From CAYQPF01 sp964419225 (lineage in GTDB: Bacteria; Cloacimonadota; Cloacimonadia; Cloacimonadales; CAYQPF01): DNA of 15,221 nucleotides. Positions 1 to 5,328 of the stretch are shown here, in pieces. Positions within the stretch are counted from its first letter, which is position 1, and the number at the start of each line of letters is the position of its first letter. Both the position numbers and the translations under genes were made by a program. The stretch covers positions 1 through 15,221 of the forward strand of contig CAYQPF010000120.1 in assembly GCA_964419225.1 (NCBI GenBank). Reading direction: 5' to 3'. The notes beneath the pieces were generated by a model. That model searched no databases and was not told the origin of the DNA. It saw only the letters and a list, made by a program, of their open reading frames with translations.

Positions 1-40
1 CCTGCGGGTTTCAACAATTTTCCCCAGTCTCAATTCACTC
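1..40. repeat. 40-bp direct repeat, copy 1
   Basis: This copy begins CCTGCGGGTTTCAA and ends CAATTCACTC. It matches 127-166 at 38 of 40 positions, with differences at unit positions 15 and 25. The window begins exactly at the unit's first recognised base, so the true left limit is unknown. It lies in non-coding DNA. Confidence 0.85.
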
Positions 41-62
41 CCCTCGCTTTGCAAGAGAGGGG
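40..62. repeat. Hairpin repeat with GAGAGGGG...GGTGAG tail
   Basis: Arms CCCCTC (40-45) and GAGGGG (57-62) pair. After one G/A mismatch a further CTT/AAG stem closes around TGC. The tail GGCCGGGGGTGAG follows at 61-73. The same layout, a hairpin ending in GAGAGG followed a few bases later by GGTGAG, recurs at 10129-10164. There is no T-run, so it is not an intrinsic terminator. Hairpins with this pyrimidine/purine bias are common dispersed intergenic repeats in many bacteria. Confidence 0.6.
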
Positions 63-88
63 CCGGGGGTGAGTTATTCTCTCTACCA

Positions 89-124
89 TTAATAATTAAT
101 AATTGATAACTAATAATTAAATAA
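89..124. repeat. TTRATAA heptamer array
   Basis: Four consecutive 7-base units are visible: TTAATAA, TTAATAA, TTGATAA and CTAATAA (89-116), followed by a degenerate fifth unit. A related array lies at 6914-6941. No function is evident. Confidence 0.7.
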
Positions 125-126
125 CG

Positions 127-166
127 CCTGCGGGTTTCAATAATTTTCCCGAGTCTCAATTCACTC
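127..166. repeat. 40-bp direct repeat, copy 2
   Basis: This is the second copy of the unit at 1-40, offset by 126 bases with two mismatches. The DNA between the copies holds a hairpin element and AT-rich heptamers, so the pair may record a local tandem duplication of a larger block followed by divergence. Confidence 0.85.
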
Positions 167-205
167 TCTCATCTAATTTACGATTCACTATTCACTGCAA
201 TATTT

Positions 206-232
206 GTCCATAAAGTCCATTGTGTCCATTGC
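206..232. repeat. GTCCATNNN nonamer repeat
   Basis: GTCCAT occurs at 206, 215 and 224 with an exact 9-base period. It forms the left module of a composite repeat that ends in the CCTGACA array at 256-287. Confidence 0.65.
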
Positions 233-255
233 TCTAAAAATTTTCCCTTCCATCC

Positions 256-287
256 CCTGACACCTGACACCTGACACCTGACACCTG
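256..287. repeat. CCTGACA heptamer array
   Basis: There are four perfect tandem copies of CCTGACA plus a partial CCTG. A shorter, degenerate version of the same heptamer occurs at 12702-12722. The perfect copies here suggest recent slippage expansion. The unit is too short and lacks spacers, so this is not a CRISPR array. Confidence 0.85.
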
Positions 288-361
288 TTTCAAAATCTGG
301 TCAATTTATGCACCTAATTATTTGAAAAATAAGAAAAAATAAAGTTTTTTCACATTTATCG

Positions 362-388
362 TTGACAAGAAAGGGGGGTAAGTATTTT
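362..388 (+). promoter_or_regulatory. Candidate sigma-70-type promoter of rpsT
   Basis: A perfect -35 hexamer TTGACA lies at 362-367. A weaker -10, TATTTT, follows at 383-388 after a short 15-base spacer. A small inverted repeat, GGTAA (377-381) and TTACC (390-394), straddles this region and could form a weak leader hairpin. The -35 is convincing; the -10 and spacing are not ideal. Confidence 0.45.
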
Positions 389-419
389 TTTACCAAAATA
401 ATAAATAAATGGAGGAAAA

Positions 420-692
420 ATGCCTTGTCATAAGTCGCCGATAAAGAGACTGAAACAAAACAAGAAAAGAGCCGCAAGAAACAATTACGTCAAGAGTACT
501 TTAAAAACATTAGCCAAGAAAATACATAGTAATGTTACTATAGAGGAAAAAGAGACTATTCTTTCCGATGTATATTCTGAACTTGACAAAGCTGCCAAGA
601 AAGGTGTAATTCACCCTCGCACAGCTTCGAGAAGAAAATCCCGTCTTGCTGCCTATCTCAAGAGAGAGCAGGGTTACAAACCTGCTGAATAA
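420..692 (+). CDS. rpsT: 30S ribosomal protein S20
   Basis: This is S20, a primary 16S rRNA-binding protein of the small subunit. The 90-residue product has the family's usual length. It has the characteristic lysine/arginine-rich helical composition, with SPIKRLKQNKKRAARN near the start and GVIHPRTASRRKSRLA near the end, the hallmark stretch that contacts rRNA. The start is supported by GGAGG at 411-415, four bases before ATG. The gene stands alone as a transcription unit, with a TTGACA box upstream and a strong terminator 25 bases after the stop. In E. coli S20 represses its own translation; nothing here proves that, although a weak hairpin lies in the leader. Confidence 0.97.
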   Translation: MPCHKSPIKRLKQNKKRAARNNYVKSTLKTLAKKIHSNVTIEEKETILSDVYSELDKAAKKGVIHPRTASRRKSRLAAYLKREQGYKPAE

Positions 693-716
693 GTTACCAA
701 TTCACTAAATAAATAC

Positions 717-743
717 CGGCAGGCTTCCAAGCCTGCCGTTTTT
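717..743 (+). terminator. Intrinsic terminator after rpsT
   Basis: A perfect 10-bp stem, CGGCAGGCTT (717-726) with AAGCCTGCCG (729-738), is followed by TTTTT (739-743). The ftsY ribosome binding site starts only six bases after the T-run. Any transcript reaching ftsY from upstream must therefore read through this element. Confidence 0.92.
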
Positions 744-748
744 GTATC

Positions 749-753
749 AGGAG
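749..753 (+). promoter_or_regulatory. Ribosome binding site that sets the ftsY start
   Basis: AGGAG lies six bases before ATG at 760. This favours ATG 760 over the in-frame TTG at 742, which falls inside the terminator T-run and has no binding site. Confidence 0.8.
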
Positions 754-759
754 CAAAAT

Positions 760-1686
760 ATGTTCGGTTTCATGAAAAATCTCAAAGAAAAATTAGCTAA
801 AACTAAAAACGGCTTTCTCGGTAAAATAGCCGAAGCAATAAAATTAAGAGGTAAAGTTGACGAAGAACTGATGGAAGAATTAGAAGAAATTCTCATCCGG
901 GCTGACATTGGTGCCGAACTCGGTATGGAAATCATCGACAGACTCCGTGGGGAAGTCCGTTTTCAGAAAATCACAGAGACTGACAGAGTTCAGGAAGTCC
1001 TTATGCAGATCATCAAAGAAATGATGCTCGCTGACTACTCCTCAGATGAACCTGTCTTCGCTTTCAATAAAAAACCTTATATCATGCTCTTCATTGGAGT
1101 CAACGGTGTAGGTAAAACAACTACTATCGGAAAACTTGCCAAGAAGTTCAAAGATGAAGGCAAATCTGTCTTAATGATTGCCGGCGACACCTTTAGAGCT
1201 GCAGCCATTGAACAGCTGACTATTTGGGCTGAAAGAGCCGATGTACCCATCATCAAGCAACAGCAGGGATCTGATCCTGCTTCTGTTGTCTATGACGGCC
1301 TGATCGCAGCTATCAACCGCAAAGTCGATGTCGTCCTCATAGATACTGCCGGCAGACAACATAATAAAGCCCACTTAATGAGTGAACTTGGCAAGATCGG
1401 TAAAACAATCAAAAAAGTCATTCCTGAAGCACCACATGAAACATTACTTATCATCGATGCTACTACAGGCCAAAATGCTATATCTCAAGCTAAAATGTTC
1501 AATGAAGCAATCCCTCTTTCCGGCCTGGTCTTAACCAAACTCGACGGCACTGCCAAAGGCGGAATTGTCATCGGTATCAAACATATGCTGAACATCCCCG
1601 TCAAAGTTATCGGAGTCGGAGAACAACAGGAAGATCTGCAGGAATTCAACGCTCAGGAATTTGTCCAAGCTCTGTTTGAAGAATGA
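760..1686 (+). CDS. ftsY: Signal recognition particle receptor FtsY
   Basis: FtsY is the SRP-receptor GTPase that docks ribosome-SRP complexes at the inner membrane for co-translational insertion. The 308-residue product is the NG-domain form without the long acidic A domain of E. coli. A helical N domain occupies about residues 1-95. The G domain shows the P-loop GVNGVGKTT (from residue 113), DTFRAAA (143-149), DTAGRQ (195-200; the usual residue after DTAGR is L) and TKLDG (259-263). The start at 760 has an AGGAG binding site. The stop overlaps the next start (ATGA), so the histidine kinase is probably translationally coupled. No separate promoter is visible between the rpsT terminator and this gene. 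Confidence 0.96.
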   Translation: MFGFMKNLKEKLAKTKNGFLGKIAEAIKLRGKVDEELMEELEEILIRADIGAELGMEIIDRLRGEVRFQKITETDRVQEVLMQIIKEMMLADYSSDEPVFAFNKKPYIMLFIGVNGVGKTTTIGKLAKKFKDEGKSVLMIAGDTFRAAAIEQLTIWAERADVPIIKQQQGSDPASVVYDGLIAAINRKVDVVLIDTAGRQHNKAHLMSELGKIGKTIKKVIPEAPHETLLIIDATTGQNAISQAKMFNEAIPLSGLVLTKLDGTAKGGIVIGIKHMLNIPVKVIGVGEQQEDLQEFNAQEFVQALFEE

Positions 1687-3299
1687 TAAAGGATGTTTGT
1701 AAACTATCACACCTTCTTTTACTGGAAGCCGGTAAAGGTTTGTCCAGACTTGACTTTGTTGAGAATATAGCTAAACTCTTTTTTGATCATACGCAAAGTG
1801 ATGATGTGGACATTTATTTAGGTGATCCTCAGAAAATCCTTGTCGTTCATTTAGCAGGTCAAAGCTCACAAACTATCTTTCTTCAGGATGAACAAAGCAA
1901 AACAGTCAAATCTTGTTTATCTCAGGGTGAAATAAATATTGATAATCTGCTTCCATTTTTAAGTTCATATTTTAATTGCTTACCAAGCGATTTTCAAGGT
2001 ATTCATAAACAAGAAAATTGTTATTTAATTACGAGTATAAACAATCAGACAGGTTCTGCTTTAGTGCTTCCATTTTTCTTTCGCTCGAATGAATTTGGTA
2101 TTGTTCTGATTAAAAAGAACAAATCCGGGTTTTATACACAAGAGGATTTATCCTTCTATAGTGCCTTAATCCCAATTATGTCTGATTCTTTTGTCCTTCA
2201 ATATGCTCAGGAAGCCCTCAGGGAAAGAGTTAAAGAAATTTCTTGTCTTTATGAAATCTCTCAAATTGCCAATACTCCTGACCAAACGATGTCTCTTGTT
2301 TTACAAAGAATTATTGATCTTCTGCCCAAAGCAATGCAATTCAACGAAATTGCTTACGCCAGACTGATCATTGACAACCAGGAATACTTAAGTTCAAATT
2401 ACCTGGAAAGCACTGTCAAAATCATTTCTGAGGTAATTATAAATTACCAGTTACGCGGTTATCTCGAAGTTAACTACTCACAAAATAATAACCCGTCTTA
2501 TCGAATCGCTTTCCTGAAAGAAGAAAAAAAACTTCTGGATACTGTTGCAGGACAAATTGCCCTGATCATTGAAAGAAGACAAGCTGAAGAAGCCACTGCC
2601 AAATTGCAGGAACAGCTTAGACATGCTGACCGCCTGGCTACAATAGGACAATTGGCTGCAGGTATTGCTCATGAAATCAATGAACCTCTTTCCACTATCC
2701 TGGGCTTTGCTCAGTTAATTGATGATGCTGAAAGTCCCTTGGAACAAGTTAAATTGGATCTGAAAAAAATAATTAATGCCTCCTTACATGCCAGAGAAGT
2801 AGTGCGAAAACTGATGCTTTTTTCCAGACAAATGCCTCCCAAAAAAGAAAGTATTAACCTAAACAAAATCATTAAAGACGGGATCTACTTGCTGGAAAAC
2901 CGGTGTACTAAAAACGGGATTGAAATCATCCGCGTTCTAAGTAATGATTTGCCAACCATTACTGCCGATCCAGGACAAATTCATCAAATTCTCATCAATC
3001 TTCTTGTTAATAGCATGCAGGCAATGCCCGAAGGCGGAAAACTCTCTATTTATACCGGGCTTGAAGACGATTATGTCTATTTCACTATCCAGGATAACGG
3101 CATTGGTATGAGTGAAGATATAAAAGAAAAAATATTCCTGCCTTTCTATACAACTAAAGATATTGATCAGGGAACTGGTCTTGGACTTTCTGTTGTTCAC
3201 GGTATTATCAATTCCCATAATGGAAAAATTCATGTTGATAGTACTGAAGGTAAAGGTACAACTTTCACAATTTATTTACCAGGGAGAGAAAATGGATAG
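1683..3299 (+). CDS. Soluble GAF-type sensor histidine kinase
   Basis: This 538-residue sensor kinase has no transmembrane segment, so it should sense a cytoplasmic signal. Residues 1-175 are a degenerate GAF-like region. Residues 180-305 form a second GAF-like module of the type starting RERVKEISCLYEIS with LLPKAMQF, seen in many soluble kinases. HisKA follows with phospho-acceptor His330 in GIAHEINEPL. The ATPase domain shows the N-box NLLVN (439-443), DNGIGM (471-476) and GTGLGLS (497-503). All catalytic boxes are intact. The start overlaps the ftsY stop, with only a weak GAAGA ahead of it. The 3' end overlaps the response regulator by eight bases, so the two are almost certainly cognate partners. 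The ligand is unknown. Confidence 0.9.
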   Translation: MIKDVCKLSHLLLLEAGKGLSRLDFVENIAKLFFDHTQSDDVDIYLGDPQKILVVHLAGQSSQTIFLQDEQSKTVKSCLSQGEINIDNLLPFLSSYFNCLPSDFQGIHKQENCYLITSINNQTGSALVLPFFFRSNEFGIVLIKKNKSGFYTQEDLSFYSALIPIMSDSFVLQYAQEALRERVKEISCLYEISQIANTPDQTMSLVLQRIIDLLPKAMQFNEIAYARLIIDNQEYLSSNYLESTVKIISEVIINYQLRGYLEVNYSQNNNPSYRIAFLKEEKKLLDTVAGQIALIIERRQAEEATAKLQEQLRHADRLATIGQLAAGIAHEINEPLSTILGFAQLIDDAESPLEQVKLDLKKIINASLHAREVVRKLMLFSRQMPPKKESINLNKIIKDGIYLLENRCTKNGIEIIRVLSNDLPTITADPGQIHQILINLLVNSMQAMPEGGKLSIYTGLEDDYVYFTIQDNGIGMSEDIKEKIFLPFYTTKDIDQGTGLGLSVVHGIINSHNGKIHVDSTEGKGTTFTIYLPGRENG

Positions 3300-4623
3300 C
3301 TCAATTTTAATTGTCGATGATTCTGTTGACACACTCGAACTTCTGCAAAGAAAACTTAAAAAGAAAAACTATCAGGTTACAACTGCCGGGAATGTGAATG
3401 AAGCTCTCCATTTGTTAAGTATCAACACCTATGATTTGGTGATTACCGACTATAAAATGCCTAAACTTAGCGGTCTCGAACTCATCAGACATATCCGTGA
3501 AAACTATAGACAAACCAGAATAATCATGATTACTGGCTACCCTACAATTGATGGAGCTGTAGAAGCAGTTAAAACCGGTGCTGAAGAATACCTCACTAAA
3601 CCCTTCACTGATGATGAACTATTTACTGCAGTCAGCAAAGCTTTTGCCAGAATATCAGAAGAAGAAAGTACTCTTAAAACACCTGTTTCAAACAATTGTT
3701 ATGGTCTTATTGGGGATTCAGAAGTCATGCATGAAACATACTCTCAAATCTCCAAATCCTCAAAAATTAATGCCACCGTCCTGATTCAGGGTGAATCAGG
3801 TACCGGCAAAGAACTCGTCGCCCGAGCCATCCACTACAACAGTAACCGTTCCTCTTATCCTTTTATGCCCGTAAATTGTGGGGCAATTCCCGAAAACCTG
3901 CTCGAAAGTGAGTTATTCGGACATGTTAAAGGTGCTTTTACCGGAGCATATGAGACTAAGGCAGGATTCTTCCTTACTGCGGATAATGGCACAATTTTCC
4001 TGGATGAAATCGGAGAAATGTCTCTTTCCATGCAGGTTCGCTTGCTCAGAGTCCTACAAGAAAAAGAAATAACTATGATCGGCTCTAATAATCCGCGTAA
4101 AATTAATATTAGAATTATTGCTGCTACAAATAAAGATTTACAAAAATTGGTGGAAAAAGGCAGTTTCCGGGAAGATCTCTTTTACCGTCTTAACGTTATC
4201 CGCTTAACTCTTCCTCCTCTGAGGGACAGGGATAATGATATCCTGCTTCTGGCAAATCACTTTACTCAAAAATATGCTAAAGAAATTGGGAAAAAACTCC
4301 TCACTTTCTCTGAGTTCACCTTACGTGCTTTCAAACAATACTACTGGCCTGGTAATGTCAGAGAACTCGAAAACATTATTCAACGACTTGTTTTTATGAC
4401 CGATCACAACCATATTGATATTACTGATTTGCCTGAACCTATGCGTTATTCTCTACCCAAAGAAGATACCGAGCTTCTCTCTCTCAAAGACTTGGAGAAA
4501 AAACATGTCCAAAAAGTTCTCAATGCAGTTAATGGTAATAAAAGTAAAGCTGCATCCATTCTTGGTATAGATCGGAAAACCCTCAGAGTTAAACTCAATG
4601 AGTTAACCCGGATTGTGCAGTAG
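3292..4623 (+). CDS. NtrC-family sigma-54-dependent response regulator
   Basis: This 443-residue activator has the complete three-domain NtrC layout. The receiver domain (about 1-120) has D9/D10, phospho-acceptor D53 in TDYKMP, T81 and K103. The AAA+ domain shows Walker A GESGTGK (from 167), the intact sigma-54 contact loop GAFTGA (214-219) and Walker B with D238/E239. A Fis-type helix-turn-helix with NKSKAASILGIDRKTLR lies at the C terminus. The intact GAFTGA means it should activate sigma-54 RNA polymerase, by established family knowledge. I chose ATG 3292 over the in-frame codon at 3163 because AGGGAG precedes it by five bases and the receiver domain begins there. It is the last gene of the ftsY operon. 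A candidate target promoter lies 291 bases past its stop. Confidence 0.93.
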   Translation: MDSSILIVDDSVDTLELLQRKLKKKNYQVTTAGNVNEALHLLSINTYDLVITDYKMPKLSGLELIRHIRENYRQTRIIMITGYPTIDGAVEAVKTGAEEYLTKPFTDDELFTAVSKAFARISEEESTLKTPVSNNCYGLIGDSEVMHETYSQISKSSKINATVLIQGESGTGKELVARAIHYNSNRSSYPFMPVNCGAIPENLLESELFGHVKGAFTGAYETKAGFFLTADNGTIFLDEIGEMSLSMQVRLLRVLQEKEITMIGSNNPRKINIRIIAATNKDLQKLVEKGSFREDLFYRLNVIRLTLPPLRDRDNDILLLANHFTQKYAKEIGKKLLTFSEFTLRAFKQYYWPGNVRELENIIQRLVFMTDHNHIDITDLPEPMRYSLPKEDTELLSLKDLEKKHVQKVLNAVNGNKSKAASILGIDRKTLRVKLNELTRIVQ

Positions 4624-4772
4624 AGGTTTGCAAACTGGGTCGAAGATTGTGAAGAATGAAGGTTTGCAATCGAACGAGGTTATATAATAAATATATGGTG
4701 AGTGAGATTGTAAGTCCTTCAAATTCACTAGATTCAGCCAGATTGTAAAGATTCTACTGCACAGTTCGGGTT
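4605..4772. repeat. Inverted repeat flanking AGATTGTRAAG direct repeats
   Basis: TGTGCAGTAGA (4614-4624, spanning the response-regulator stop) is perfectly inverted at 4753-4763. After a three-base mismatch the pairing resumes as AACCCG (4605-4610) with CGGGTT (4767-4772). Inside the loop AGATTGTGAAG (4644-4654), AGATTGTAAG (4705-4714) and AGATTGTAAAG (4740-4750) recur, and GGTTTGCAA occurs at 4625-4633 and 4661-4669. There is no T-run, so this is not an ordinary terminator. Confidence 0.6.
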
Positions 4773-4775
4773 GAG

Positions 4776-4794
4776 CTGAGGAATAATTCCTCAG
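4776..4794. promoter_or_regulatory. Palindromic candidate activator site
   Basis: CTGAGGAAT-A-ATTCCTCAG is a perfect inverted repeat with 9-base arms around one central base (4785). Its centre lies about 155 bases upstream of the start point expected from the sigma-54-like promoter. That is within the usual range for enhancer sites of NtrC-family activators, which bind dyad-symmetric DNA. It has no T-run and is a poor terminator candidate. Binding by the neighbouring regulator is inference. Confidence 0.55.
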
Positions 4795-4913
4795 TTAGGG
4801 AATTACACCCCACTAAATATTCTCATTTTTGCCATTCAATTAACTTATCTGATAATACCTATTTTCTTATTTAACAATACTTTATAATTGAATCTCTATT
4901 CCCTCCTTCTCTT

Positions 4914-4928
4914 TGGCACAGGGATTGT
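4914..4928 (+). promoter_or_regulatory. Candidate sigma-54 (-24/-12) promoter
   Basis: The sequence TGGCACAGGGATTGT fits the consensus TGGCACGNNNNTTGC with correct spacing. The -24 element TGGCAC is perfect and the -12 element reads TTGT instead of TTGC. The predicted start point is near 4939-4940, giving a leader of about 27 bases. The promoter faces the cysteine protein and gdhA and lies just downstream of a sigma-54 activator gene. The T at the normally conserved C of the -12 element is the main doubt. Confidence 0.6.
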
Positions 4929-4966
4929 ATATATAAGGGTAAAGATAATAATAATAGGAGGCTATC

Positions 4967-5317
4967 ATGGTACAACCCAACAGTCCATTAGTTGCCACTC
5001 CCGAAGTTAGGAGTGCAAAGTGCTTTGAATTAAAAACTAACCCAACCCTCAGAAAAGGTCTGTGCACGACATGTGATCATTCTGATGATTGTCATCTCTC
5101 CAAAGCCACATATCAGGCTACCTGGTCTTGTAACGAGTTTCAGGATATTGACGATAATCATCAGGCGACTCCTCAAAGCTATTACGATGCAAAACTTGAA
5201 GAGGTGCCAAAAGGTTCTCCCACAAAAATGGGCCTGTGTGCCTATTGCAATCAGGCAGACAATTGCAGCCTGCATAAATGTATCGGTGGAATCTGGCATT
5301 GCGAAGAATACGAATAA
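4967..5317 (+). CDS. Small protein with two GLCxxC-x5-C metal-site-like repeats
   Basis: I know no function for this 116-residue protein. It carries two copies of one module: GLC-x2-C-x5-C-x12-C at C33, C36, C42, C55 followed by NEF, and GLC-x2-C-x5-C-x11-C at C91, C94, C100, C112 followed by EEY. Two extra cysteines are C19 and C105. A Trp sits two residues before the last Cys of each module (W53, W110). Four spaced cysteines suggest a zinc or iron-sulfur site. Similar single-module small proteins are, to my recollection, common in anaerobes. No signal peptide or membrane segment is present. AGGAGG (4956-4961) lies five bases before the ATG. gdhA begins 11 bases after its stop, so the two are very likely co-transcribed. 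Confidence 0.85.
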   Translation: MVQPNSPLVATPEVRSAKCFELKTNPTLRKGLCTTCDHSDDCHLSKATYQATWSCNEFQDIDDNHQATPQSYYDAKLEEVPKGSPTKMGLCAYCNQADNCSLHKCIGGIWHCEEYE

Positions 5318-5319
5318 AA

Positions 5320-5324
5320 GAGGA
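5320..5324 (+). promoter_or_regulatory. Ribosome binding site that sets the gdhA start
   Basis: GAGGA lies four bases before ATG at 5329. It favours this start over the in-frame ATG at 5278, which lies inside the upstream gene and would add a 17-residue basic extension not expected in the family. Confidence 0.7.
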
Positions 5325-5328
5325 CAAA

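Larger units (their letters stand above)
1..419. other. Gene-free left flank, repeat mosaic plus rpsT leader
   Basis: No credible gene is visible in this stretch. From left to right it contains a 40-base unit present twice (1-40 and 127-166), a hairpin repeat (40-62), AT-rich heptamers (89-116), two adjacent ATTCACT heptamers (183-196), a 9-base-spaced GTCCAT repeat (206-232), CCTGACA heptamers (256-287), and then AT-rich DNA with the rpsT promoter and ribosome binding site. The individual elements are listed separately. Confidence 0.8.
4624..4966. other. Regulatory spacer between response regulator and cysteine gene
   Basis: This 343-base region has no gene. It holds the inverted and direct repeats (4605-4772), a perfect 19-base palindrome (4776-4794), an AT-rich tract (about 4812-4900), a sigma-54-like promoter (4914-4928) and a strong ribosome binding site (4956-4961). 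No canonical terminator for the upstream operon was found, so some read-through is possible. Confidence 0.75.

Noticed and set aside
256..287. CCTGACA array as a CRISPR
   Set aside because: Units are 7 bases and directly abutting, with no spacers and no cas genes nearby.
742..759. FtsY start at TTG 742
   Set aside because: The codon lies in the T-run of the rpsT terminator with no ribosome binding site. ATG 760 has AGGAG six bases upstream.
3163..3291. N-terminal extension of the response regulator from 3163
   Set aside because: It would run through the kinase ATPase domain in another frame and add 43 residues before a normal receiver start. ATG 3292 has AGGGAG upstream.
4882..5067. 61-codon - strand frame over the sigma-54-like promoter and cysteine gene start
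   Set aside because: It runs antisense to the cysteine gene and through its promoter, with no recognisable protein features.
5278..5328. gdhA start at ATG 5278
   Set aside because: It lies inside the cysteine gene and adds a basic 17-residue stretch. GAGGA precedes ATG 5329.
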